From: a bacterium
GTDB lineage: Bacteria; UBP14; UBA6098; B30-G16
Reading direction: 5' to 3'
DNA: 5,620 bases
Assembly (NCBI GenBank): GCA_003645115.1
Contig: QNEG01000126.1
Location: 1-5,620 of the forward strand
Below the pieces are notes generated by a model, which searched no databases, was not told where the DNA came from, and saw only the letters and a list, made by a program, of their open reading frames with translations. The position numbers and the translations under genes were made by a program. Shown in pieces: positions 1 through 5,620 of this stretch. The first letter of the stretch is position 1. Each line of letters begins with the position of its first letter.

Positions 1-1887
1 AAGATTCTCAACGAAGCGGTGTCTTTTGATGCCGATATTTTTAAGACCTCGGTTGCTACAAAGACCGGTGTATCCCTGACTTCCGATGCACTCAATAGTA
101 TTATTCCACATTTTCATTATGGAGCGACCAGAGCAATGTTATCCTTTTACGATACTACAGGGACTCCCTGTAAATTATGGATAGAAATGACTTCTGATAG
201 TGTTCCTATATCATCCTTTCCTGAAAAACATTTTTATTCTGGAAGGATATTGAGCTTCGAGGATGAAATCCTTTCTCATCCCAGCTTTCTCGGTATGGAC
301 TCTGTATCTGCGATAAGATTTTTCACCGAGAGTATTCAACCGTTGGTTTTCGGCGGCGATGCAATAGATGATATGTCAACCACAATCGCAAGCGCTATGG
401 ATGTAGTGGCAGAGGATTCATTATGCTTTCAGTTTTTTGGTTATCGCAAGGAAGACCAGGTATTTGGTGGTAGTTTTAGCATCCCAATCGGCGCTCGTAT
501 CGGAATTGGCGGAAACATCACATTCGGCGGTTCTATAGTTTATACGAATACTTTGTTTTACACTAAAGAAAGTGGAGTGGTGACATCGCTCGAAAGAAAA
601 GTATTTCCACTGGAGGAGTATGAAAAAGACTATTTCGTAGATAGTGGCACCGATTTCTTATATGTCGCCGAAAACATACTCGATGGAGCAATTAGTCTGA
701 TAACCGATGCATTAAGCGAGGCTTTATCCATAGTATATGAAGTTGTAGAAAGCGGTATCGAAACGGTCGTTTCCTGGATTTCATCTGTATTGGATGAGGG
801 TGCGGAGGTCATTGCCGAGACTGGTTCTTTTTTCGAGGGATATATCATTAGAATTATTTCTTTCGGTTCAATATTCGACTTTAAGACAGCCGATGGAGAG
901 ATAATCACATTCCCATATCAGACCAGAGCGATACCATCGAGATTGGTAAAATCTTTCGATACCGATAGCACTTCTGTTGTCACTGCAGTAGGACGTTCAT
1001 ATTGGGTAGAAGTCCTGAGAACAGATTCTACCTGTGTAGATACATTTACCACTCCGATAACTATGAAAATATGGGTGGATGATTCATCTCTAATAATGGC
1101 GGGATATACTCCATCGGATTATTCGCAATTGAGTATTTATCACTGGGATAATGTGAATGATTCCATAAAATTGGCTGTCCAATTACCGACAACTTTTGTA
1201 GGAGATACTTTACAGGCACAAATAAATGAACCGGGTTGTTATTTCGCTGGCATATACGACAAACCACCAGATAGAACTCCACCATACATTAACGAGATAT
1301 TCTATGAAACTGACGATTCATCCAGCGATACAACAGTTACTATATATTTCATCGTTTCAGATGATTCCGAAATCGACCCCAATTCTGTCCTGTTTACCAT
1401 AAATGAGGATACCATAAACGGCAGTGTAAACTTATCTTCCGATTATGGATTAGACCAGAGGATAATTTCATACACACTATCCACCGAAACTTACACAGAT
1501 TCTTGTTATACCGGTTATTTCTATGTAGCAGATTATGCCGGAAATTATTCCGATACTATGGATACATATTGTTTCCCGCTAAAAGTCGAAGAACACAGTA
1601 AACCAGAAAAATTTTATCTTTTCCAGAATTATCCTAATCCGTTTAATGAAAGAACTGCTATATGTTTCATCTTACCAGAAAAATCTCCAGTTAGACTCGA
1701 TATATATGATATTTCCGGGAAATTGGTATATTCAGAATATAGAGCGGAATTAAATGCTGGAATTCGACACTTTTACTGGAATGGTGTTAATTCATCTGGC
1801 AATAAAGTGCCATCGGGAACTTATTTCTACCGCATACAGTATGCTGATAATGTGTCCACAGTTAGAAAGATGATACTGACAAGATAA
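1..1887 (+). CDS. Large secreted protein with Ig-like domain and T9SS type A C-terminal sorting domain (5' partial)
   Basis: The frame is open to the left edge of the window (628 visible residues). A GTG at 19 is only an internal start candidate, so the true start and signal peptide lie upstream. Numbering from base 1: residues 1-215 look β-rich, with a Gly-rich stretch near 154-180; 218-283 form an acidic, hydrophobic-patterned helical segment without Lys or Arg; about 421-525 begin 'PPDRTPPYI' and resemble a bacterial Ig-like domain ('FIVSDDSEIDPNSV', 'YFYVADYAGN'); 534-628 are a FlgD-like T9SS sorting domain with 'FQNYPNPFN' at 541-549, 'LDIYDISGKLV', 'SGTYFYRI' and a basic end. Known for the family: this domain directs export across the outer membrane by T9SS, followed by cleavage and surface attachment or release. 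Inferred: a surface or extracellular protein. I recognise no enzyme motif in the N-terminal part, so the function is unknown. The family assignment of the C-terminus is firm. Confidence 0.85.
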   Translation, partial: KILNEAVSFDADIFKTSVATKTGVSLTSDALNSIIPHFHYGATRAMLSFYDTTGTPCKLWIEMTSDSVPISSFPEKHFYSGRILSFEDEILSHPSFLGMDSVSAIRFFTESIQPLVFGGDAIDDMSTTIASAMDVVAEDSLCFQFFGYRKEDQVFGGSFSIPIGARIGIGGNITFGGSIVYTNTLFYTKESGVVTSLERKVFPLEEYEKDYFVDSGTDFLYVAENILDGAISLITDALSEALSIVYEVVESGIETVVSWISSVLDEGAEVIAETGSFFEGYIIRIISFGSIFDFKTADGEIITFPYQTRAIPSRLVKSFDTDSTSVVTAVGRSYWVEVLRTDSTCVDTFTTPITMKIWVDDSSLIMAGYTPSDYSQLSIYHWDNVNDSIKLAVQLPTTFVGDTLQAQINEPGCYFAGIYDKPPDRTPPYINEIFYETDDSSSDTTVTIYFIVSDDSEIDPNSVLFTINEDTINGSVNLSSDYGLDQRIISYTLSTETYTDSCYTGYFYVADYAGNYSDTMDTYCFPLKVEEHSKPEKFYLFQNYPNPFNERTAICFILPEKSPVRLDIYDISGKLVYSEYRAELNAGIRHFYWNGVNSSGNKVPSGTYFYRIQYADNVSTVRKMILTR

Positions 1888-2034
1888 CTCGCATATTGAT
1901 AGAATTTGGCGAATTATATTTATTACCGAACATAGGCATTTTTGTGTCGATTATGTTATGCTTTAAGTGATTATCAATTTATTTTCTTATGGAAAACATA
2001 CTAAATATACAGGATGTAGAAAATGAATTAATAA

Positions 2035-2061
2035 CTTGACTTTTTAATGAAAATAGTCAAG
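2035..2061. repeat. Inverted repeat (hairpin) enclosing the apparent start codon of the truncated gene
   Basis: The arms CTTGACT (2035-2041) and AGTCAAG (2055-2061) are perfect reverse complements. They are extended inward by TTTT (2042-2045) against AAAA (2050-2053), with one unpaired T at 2054 and a four-base loop AATG (2046-2049). The apparent ATG at 2047-2049 therefore lies in the loop of an 11-bp stem. This could hinder ribosome access, mark a recombination junction, or be chance in AT-rich DNA. No T-run follows, so it is not a standard terminator. Confidence 0.45.
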
Positions 2062-2679
2062 ATTAATCCCGATGGCTCTCGAATTAGTTTCTCCGCATTC
2101 TATTATGGCGATACTGAAAGTTACAATGCAATCGCCGTGCTCGATGCCTCATCGGGTGAAGTGCAAACTATATATGGCTTCGGTCCCGGGTATTTCTTGG
2201 GCAATTTAGGATGGTCTCCATCGGGAACTTATAATTTAATCAGCGTATATGAGGAAGATTATCATCAGACTTATTTGTATAAAGTAAATCCGGATAATTT
2301 GGAAGATTATGCAGAATTATATGGTCCGGCATATATCTATGATGCCCACTGGGGAGAACTCAACCCGAGTAAGATAGAAGAGGAGCATACGCAGAATAGA
2401 AACATTCCCATCTCTGTCAGTATTTCGCCGAACCCGACAAAATTTTCCACTCAAATAAATTATGCAATTCCCGGCAACAGTAAAATAAAGGTGGAAATAT
2501 TCGATATACTGGGACGGACTGTTCGTGTCTGGGAGCGAAAAAATATACCTGCTGGCGAGCATACTATAGTATGGGATGGACTCGACGATGATGGGACTCC
2601 ACTGCCACCGGGAGTATATGTTTGTAGAATAATGACAGAATTCGGGAATAATTCTGTAAAAATTGTTCGAACTAAATAG
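2047..2679 (+). CDS. Truncated β-propeller-like protein with T9SS sorting domain (probable gene remnant)
   Basis: The reading frame encodes 210 residues. Residues 5-105 contain two motifs typical of TolB/PD40 propeller blades, 'INPDGSRISFSA' and 'WSPSGTYNLISVY', which is too few for a closed propeller (usually six to eight blades). Residues 119-210 are a second FlgD-like T9SS sorting domain: 'ISPNPTKFS' near 126-134, 'VEIFDILGRTV', 'HTIVWDGLDDDG', 'PPGVYVCRI' and a basic C-terminus. T9SS cargo needs an N-terminal Sec signal, but none is present, and no Shine-Dalgarno sequence lies before the ATG. An in-frame TAA at 2032-2034 blocks extension, and the other upstream frames show no propeller sequence. 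I infer a 5'-deleted pseudogene, or an unexpressed cassette left by recombination. Alternatively an assembly error removed the 5' part. The stop lies seven bases from the stop of the convergent exonuclease gene. Confidence 0.6.
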   Translation: MKIVKINPDGSRISFSAFYYGDTESYNAIAVLDASSGEVQTIYGFGPGYFLGNLGWSPSGTYNLISVYEEDYHQTYLYKVNPDNLEDYAELYGPAYIYDAHWGELNPSKIEEEHTQNRNIPISVSISPNPTKFSTQINYAIPGNSKIKVEIFDILGRTVRVWERKNIPAGEHTIVWDGLDDDGTPLPPGVYVCRIMTEFGNNSVKIVRTK

Positions 2680-2686
2680 AAAGAAA

Positions 2687-3280
2687 TTAAAATTTGCTCA
2701 TCCGAACTTTACCAACCGAGATGAATTTATCTATGGTGCGGATATTTATCCTTTGCAATTGGGGAACTAATCTCGCCAGTATTTTAGTGGTGAGAATGGC
2801 ATCCTCCAGTGCATTGTGATATTGTCCTCGTTCGTCCAAATGAAGTCTGTTAGCCATAGAATCGAGTGATAAATTGCGCTGGTCCGGATATACTCGAACG
2901 AATAATTTTGATATATCTATCGCCCAAAGGTGCGGGATATTCCCGCCGATTGTTTTTCCAGCAGCCAATAAGAATGCCAGGTCCAGCGATGGATTTTGTC
3001 CAATCAATATCCTGCCTTTCATTAAATCGAATAGATTGCCCAGAGCTATTTCTGCTGGCGGTGCTTTCCACAGGTCGTTTCCATCCATTCCGTGAACTTG
3101 CTTGCTTTCGGCTCGGACATTAGTATATGGTTTCACTGCAGTGAAAAAATAATCTCCATCCACAGATAATCCAGTCAATGGTATCGCACCGATTTCTATT
3201 ATGGAATCCTCCACAGGAGAAAGTCCGGTCATCTCCAGGTCGAATACGAGAAAGCGAGTATTTAATATATCGGAGTTCAT
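2687..3280 (-). CDS. DnaQ-like DEDDh 3'-5' exonuclease (DNA polymerase III epsilon family)
   Basis: A 197-residue protein with all catalytic motifs of the DEDDh exonuclease family. Exo I is 'FDLEMTG' (D14, E16), Exo II is 'GQNPSLDLAFL' (D100) and Exo III is 'YHNALEDA' (H155 and D160, spaced HxxxxD). The conserved 'VHGM' also fits. The family removes nucleotides from DNA 3' ends using two metal ions, as a proofreading subunit or a stand-alone repair or processing enzyme; which applies here cannot be told. The length fits a single exonuclease domain with no polymerase, helicase or BRCT part. I chose the ATG at 3280 because GGGAGG lies seven bases upstream; an upstream in-frame ATG at 3310 has no ribosome site. 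It follows the pilin gene on the same strand after 114 bases and may have its own promoter (weak TTGTGA/TTTT-rich candidates only), so operon membership is doubtful. Confidence 0.92.
   Translation of the reverse strand: MNSDILNTRFLVFDLEMTGLSPVEDSIIEIGAIPLTGLSVDGDYFFTAVKPYTNVRAESKQVHGMDGNDLWKAPPAEIALGNLFDLMKGRILIGQNPSLDLAFLLAAGKTIGGNIPHLWAIDISKLFVRVYPDQRNLSLDSMANRLHLDERGQYHNALEDAILTTKILARLVPQLQRINIRTIDKFISVGKVRMSKF
3131..3146. repeat. Perfect 16-bp palindrome inside the exonuclease gene
   Basis: TTTCACTGCAGTGAAA equals its own reverse complement and has no spacer. It lies in the coding sequence for 'FFTAVK' of the exonuclease. A 16-bp perfect palindrome could be a dimeric regulator site or a restriction/methylation target (it contains CTGCAG), or it may be a coincidence of codon choice. 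The sequence does not show which. Confidence 0.5.
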
Positions 3281-3287
3281 CGGAAAT

Positions 3288-3293
3288 CCTCCC
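3288..3293 (-). promoter_or_regulatory. Shine-Dalgarno sequence that sets the exonuclease start
   Basis: Read on the minus strand this is GGGAGG, seven bases before the ATG at 3280. It decides in favour of that start over the ATG at 3310, which has no purine-rich site ahead of it. Confidence 0.8.
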
Positions 3294-3394
3294 TTAAGGC
3301 AAGTATGCATTCACCGTATTAGTGGTAATTTGTATTTCGTTATCCATAAAACAATATAAAATAGACGAGAGCGAGTGAAAATCACAATTACTAT

Positions 3395-3862
3395 TTATTC
3401 CATAATAGTTCCGCCGTGGATATTTCCCTCCGCATCTATCCACAAATCATTTACCTTTCGCACCGAAGCATCGTATGAGTCGGGACCCCAGCCCCAGGCG
3501 TAAATGAAAAACCAGGTAGTTCCAGCGACCTCCGGAGAAATATGGAGCATTGAATATGTAAATCGAGGATATCCACTGGGGCGTTCGAGATTAAATCCAG
3601 GTGGAGTTTGCCAATTTGTATTTTTGGTATGAGCATTGTTAAACATCCACCAAATTCCCCATCCCCAGGTATTTGGGTAAGTTCCATGTTGCGCATAATA
3701 TTGTTGTGCTACACTATAGATATGCTTTAATACAATTTTTGCCTCGTCTATTTTCGATTTTAATGCGGCTTTCCGATAGCGAGGTATCGCCAGCGCGGCG
3801 AGTATCCCGATTATTACCACAACTATCATTATTTCTATCAATGTAAACCCTTTTTTTCTCAT
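3395..3862 (-). CDS. Type IV pilin-like / pseudopilin protein, tryptophan-rich
   Basis: A 155-residue prepilin. The leader 'MRKKG' is followed by 'FTLIEIMIVVVIIGILAALAIP', the class III signal: cleavage is expected after Gly5, with Phe at mature +1 and the conserved Glu at +5. The hydrophobic helix (about 6-27) continues into a charged α1 helix, then 'AQQYYAQHGTYPNTW', typical of GspG/PilA-type pilins. Known role: after processing by prepilin peptidase, such subunits assemble into type IV pili or type II secretion pseudopili. The globular part is rich in aromatics, with about nine Trp (by eye), including 'WGWGIWWMF' and 'AWGWGPD'. I chose the ATG at 3862 because GGAG lies seven bases upstream; the TTG at 3874 overlaps that site. 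The lipoprotein gene ends 27 bases upstream, suggesting co-transcription. No pilus assembly genes are in the window, so pilus versus secretion role is open. Confidence 0.93.
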   Translation of the reverse strand: MRKKGFTLIEIMIVVVIIGILAALAIPRYRKAALKSKIDEAKIVLKHIYSVAQQYYAQHGTYPNTWGWGIWWMFNNAHTKNTNWQTPPGFNLERPSGYPRFTYSMLHISPEVAGTTWFFIYAWGWGPDSYDASVRKVNDLWIDAEGNIHGGTIME

Positions 3863-3868
3863 ATTTTT

Positions 3869-3872
3869 CTCC
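3869..3872 (-). promoter_or_regulatory. Shine-Dalgarno sequence that sets the pilin start
   Basis: Read on the minus strand as GGAG within TTGGAGAAAAATATG, at suitable distance from the ATG at 3862. The alternative TTG start at 3874 would consume this site, so the shorter product beginning 'MRKKGFTLIE' is preferred; it also gives a normal short prepilin leader. Confidence 0.7.
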
Positions 3873-3889
3873 AATAGGCTATAATTATT

Positions 3890-4294
3890 TTATTCAGTCT
3901 TGATTTTCAATTGCCCTTTTACATATGCGACTACTTTTGGATTGTATTTTTTATCCAGATATTTTCTTCCTGATTCTGTCTTAAGGCTATCCTCGATTTC
4001 CATTATGATAAAAAATACCGGGAAAAATTTTGAACAATCCATACTATCCTGTCGAGCTACTTGCTGGCGAAATCCGATTATATCTACATTTCCTTTCGGA
4101 CCAAATTTCTTGAATTGAGGGTAGTATTTCAATGCCTCTTTCAAGGTCTCTATTTCCACTCCGTATTTTTGTTTCTCGCGTTTCTTTACGAATTGTGCAT
4201 ATTTTTCCTCGTATTCATCTTTCTTTTCTGTTCCCACGCAACCAAAAAATAATGCAGACACAATAATTGTAATTATACCAAATCTATAAATCAT
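3890..4294 (-). CDS. Small putative lipoprotein of unknown function, upstream of the pilin gene
   Basis: A 134-residue protein that I do not recognise. The N-terminus has Arg4, a hydrophobic stretch and 'ALFFGC' with Cys19, which fits a type II signal peptide. The lipobox is imperfect (Phe at -3), so lipidation is likely but not certain. The mature part begins with a highly charged Lys/Glu helix (about 24-60, possible coiled coil), then 'YYPQFKKFGPKGNVD', a hydrophobic segment 'FFPVFFIIMEIED' near 90-102, and a Lys-rich C-terminus. A second Cys lies at 87. The start is well supported: GGAGG (4299-4303 on the minus strand) precedes the ATG. It is the first gene of a probable two-gene unit with the pilin, 27 bases apart, so a role in pilus or pseudopilus assembly or anchoring is a reasonable but unproven inference. 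Confidence 0.75.
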   Translation of the reverse strand: MIYRFGIITIIVSALFFGCVGTEKKDEYEEKYAQFVKKREKQKYGVEIETLKEALKYYPQFKKFGPKGNVDIIGFRQQVARQDSMDCSKFFPVFFIIMEIEDSLKTESGRKYLDKKYNPKVVAYVKGQLKIKTE

Positions 4295-4317
4295 AAATCC
4301 TCCGTCTAATTTCTAAT

Positions 4318-4331
4318 AATATAATTATATT
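4318..4331. repeat. 14-bp AT-only palindrome in the divergent intergenic region
   Basis: AATATAATTATATT is a perfect palindrome and carries TATAAT on both strands (4320-4325 on plus, 4329-4324 on minus). It lies between the divergent lipoprotein and Wzy_C family genes and overlaps the candidate minus-strand -10 element. It could be back-to-back -10 elements or an operator, but AT-only palindromes arise easily by chance. Confidence 0.35.
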
Positions 4332-4346
4332 TGAAATCTAATGCAA
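4318..4346 (-). promoter_or_regulatory. Candidate promoter for the lipoprotein-pilin unit
   Basis: Read on the minus strand: TTGCAT (4346-4341), a 17-base spacer, then TATATT (4323-4318). The -10 matches five of six consensus bases, the -35 only three. It would give a leader of roughly 20 bases carrying the GGAGG ribosome site of the lipoprotein gene. In Bacteroidota the primary sigma factor reads a different consensus, so this rests on position and AT-richness more than on sequence. Confidence 0.3.
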
Positions 4347-4394
4347 ATTTCTTTTTATACTTTTCTTGTTATATCTAAGGAAAAAGATTATTAT
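4331..4394 (+). promoter_or_regulatory. Candidate promoter(s) for the Wzy_C family gene
   Basis: Two overlapping possibilities are visible. TTGAAA (4331-4336) with TATACT (4356-4361) has good elements but a 19-base spacer. TTGTTA (4366-4371) with TATTAT (4389-4394) has a 17-base spacer and would start transcription almost at the ATG at 4401, giving a leaderless or very short-leader mRNA. Either favours translation from 4401 or 4422 over 4341. Confidence 0.3.
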
Positions 4395-4400
4395 AAATTT

Positions 4401-5585
4401 ATGTCGAAATTGCGAGATATAATGTATTCAATCGGTGGGTTCATTTTATCTATCGGTTTGCCATTCACCCACATTTTTGGATATGTGGGAGGAATTTTTG
4501 GTTTGCCCGCACTGTTCGACAGAAAAAAATTAACATATGTAAAGTCGGTAGTAATAATGATGTGTGCATTCTTATTATATTGTATCATACTCGCCATTTT
4601 CGCTGAAAAAAAATCACTGGCATTTATAGGGACATTAAATTATTTCGCTCACTGGATTATTCCATTTGTGTTGGGAATATGTCTGGGAAAACGAGCTATG
4701 AGATTTTTAAAAATCTATGTCGTGATGATAACTGTGGTAATAGTTATCGGATTGTGTTCATTCATCGGGATATTTCCCAAAATGTTGTTGGGCGAGAAAA
4801 TCTGGTCGGAGGGAATGTTATGGTGTTTTCATCATCATAATGCACTCGCAGGAATGCTGATATTAGCTATCCCAATAGCTTTTCATTTGGGGGGATTATA
4901 TGCGATGATTTTCCCGATTTTGTCGGTGGGATTGATACTAACCGGTTCGCGCGGATATTTTATTGCAACTCCATTGCTGATAATCGGAATTGTTTTATAT
5001 GCTATCAAAAAGGGAAGCAAATATTGGATTATTTTGATAATTTTAACCATTTTAATTTCAGGCGTAGCTTTGCTGACATCGGATGTCAGAAATAGAGTGG
5101 ACACAATGTTTGGCGGGAAATGGCAGACCGATTTGCCAGCTTATTCCAGATTGGGATACTGGCAGATTGCTGGATGGATATTTCAGGAAAATCCAATTTT
5201 CGGTATCGGTCCGGGACAATTGCGAACCAGAACCGACTTGATTCAAAAATTGGAGGAACATAATTTCAGCATAGATGAGAAAACTGCGGAAATAAAGCAT
5301 CTTCACAATTTCTATTTAACCACATTAGCAGAAACGGGAATTGTTGGATTGTTATTCATATTATCGATTTTATATTTACTGGGCAAAAAGTTATGGAATT
5401 CAGGGGAATTGGGCAAATTATTTGGCTGGGGATATTTTGCATTCTTAATTGGCAATCTTTTCGATTCGCAAATGCGTGGTCCATCGGCAGCGATGGATTT
5501 ATTTTTCCTGTCAGGATTGATTATGGCAATTTCTGCGCATTCTGATACCAACAAGAAACACAGGGAGTCGTTGGTTGTCGAATAG
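4401..5585 (+). CDS. O-antigen ligase / Wzy_C family polytopic membrane protein
   Basis: A 394-residue protein with about 10-12 hydrophobic spans, normal for WaaL/Wzy_C (PF04932-type) proteins. Signatures seen: 'HHHNALAGM' (144-152), 'TGSRGYFIA' with Arg184, then a large hydrophilic loop (about 226-310) carrying 'SRLGYWQIAGWIFQENPIFGIGPGQ'-type sequence from Arg250 and 'HLHNFYLTTLAETGIVGL' with His302, Asn303 and Glu311. Conserved Arg and His residues in these places are important in characterised WaaL ligases. The family transfers lipid-linked glycans on the periplasmic face to lipid A-core, polymerises O-units, or glycosylates pilins (PglL/PilO type). Sequence alone does not separate these. 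The start is uncertain: ATG 4341 adds 20 residues ('MQISFYTFL...'), 4401 gives 'MSKLRDIMYS' before the first span, and 4422 is also possible; none has a good ribosome site. I prefer 4401 because 4341 leaves too little room for a promoter. Confidence 0.88.
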   Translation: MSKLRDIMYSIGGFILSIGLPFTHIFGYVGGIFGLPALFDRKKLTYVKSVVIMMCAFLLYCIILAIFAEKKSLAFIGTLNYFAHWIIPFVLGICLGKRAMRFLKIYVVMITVVIVIGLCSFIGIFPKMLLGEKIWSEGMLWCFHHHNALAGMLILAIPIAFHLGGLYAMIFPILSVGLILTGSRGYFIATPLLIIGIVLYAIKKGSKYWIILIILTILISGVALLTSDVRNRVDTMFGGKWQTDLPAYSRLGYWQIAGWIFQENPIFGIGPGQLRTRTDLIQKLEEHNFSIDEKTAEIKHLHNFYLTTLAETGIVGLLFILSILYLLGKKLWNSGELGKLFGWGYFAFLIGNLFDSQMRGPSAAMDLFFLSGLIMAISAHSDTNKKHRESLVVE

Positions 5586-5620
5586 ACATCCTTAAAATAT
5601 CATCCTTTGCCATTTTCGAT

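Noticed and set aside
19..21. GTG as the start of the first gene
   Set aside because: The frame stays open to base 1, no ribosome site precedes the GTG, and no signal peptide follows it, although a T9SS protein needs one. The gene is treated as 5' partial.
1888..2046. Small reading frames in the gap, for example a 16-residue frame from ATG 1990 ending at TGA 2038
   Set aside because: They are very short, lack ribosome sites and resemble no family. No propeller fragment that would extend the truncated gene was found. I also see no GC-rich hairpin with a T-run, so no terminator is called.
2866..3123. Plus-strand frames of 73-85 residues opposite the exonuclease gene
   Set aside because: They lie antisense to a gene with all DEDDh motifs and show no recognisable domain or ribosome site, so they are shadows.
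3281..3310. Upstream ATG at 3310 as the exonuclease start
   Set aside because: The extra ten residues would span the strong GGGAGG site that serves the ATG at 3280, and no ribosome site precedes 3310.
3375..3385. Short dyad GTGA-AAA-TCAC between the pilin and exonuclease genes as a terminator
   Set aside because: The stem is only four base pairs and no T-run follows on either strand.
1..5620. Defence system, CRISPR array, insertion sequence, tRNA or riboswitch
   Set aside because: I found no repeat-spacer pattern, transposase, cloverleaf-like sequence or reverse transcriptase/toxin motif. The stand-alone DnaQ-like exonuclease has no defence-type partner in the window.

Overview
The window suggests a moderately AT-rich, diderm bacterium with a type IX secretion system (T9SS), most likely in the Bacteroidota/FCB superphylum or a related candidate phylum (Cloacimonadota, Marinimicrobia, WOR-3 or KSB1-like). 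The evidence is two separate proteins that end in the T9SS type A C-terminal sorting domain (FlgD-like Ig fold, with the 'QNYPNPFN' signature in the first). A lipoprotein signal peptide, a prepilin and an O-antigen-ligase-type membrane protein agree with an outer membrane. No rRNA or marker gene is present, so the phylum remains an inference.

Layout, left to right. (i) 1-1887, + strand: the 3' part of a large secreted protein whose start lies outside the window. It has a β-rich N-terminal region, an unusual acidic helical segment, an Ig-like domain and a T9SS sorting domain. (ii) 1888-2046: a 159-base AT-rich gap with no recognisable gene. (iii) 2047-2679, + strand: a short protein with about two β-propeller blades and another T9SS sorting domain but no signal peptide, probably a 5'-truncated remnant. 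A hairpin encloses its apparent start codon. (iv) A - strand group, read right to left: a small lipoprotein (4294-3890), a tryptophan-rich type IV pilin-like protein (3862-3395) and a DnaQ-like DEDDh 3'-5' exonuclease (3280-2687). (v) A tight AT-rich divergent intergenic region (about 4295-4400). (vi) 4401-5585, + strand: a multi-spanning Wzy_C/O-antigen ligase family protein. The last 35 bases contain no supportable gene.

The genes mostly concern the cell surface: secreted T9SS cargo, a pilin/pseudopilin with a lipoprotein partner, and a glycan ligase or polymerase. In characterised Bacteroidota, T9SS cargo is anchored to A-LPS, and relatives of the Wzy_C family also glycosylate pilins, so functional links are possible; this window does not prove them. 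The exonuclease looks like an unrelated housekeeping gene. I see no CRISPR array, insertion sequence, tRNA or clear defence system. The points most worth a second look are the truncated T9SS remnant with its hairpin, the aromatic-rich pilin paired with an unrecognised lipoprotein, and the acidic helical domain of the first protein.
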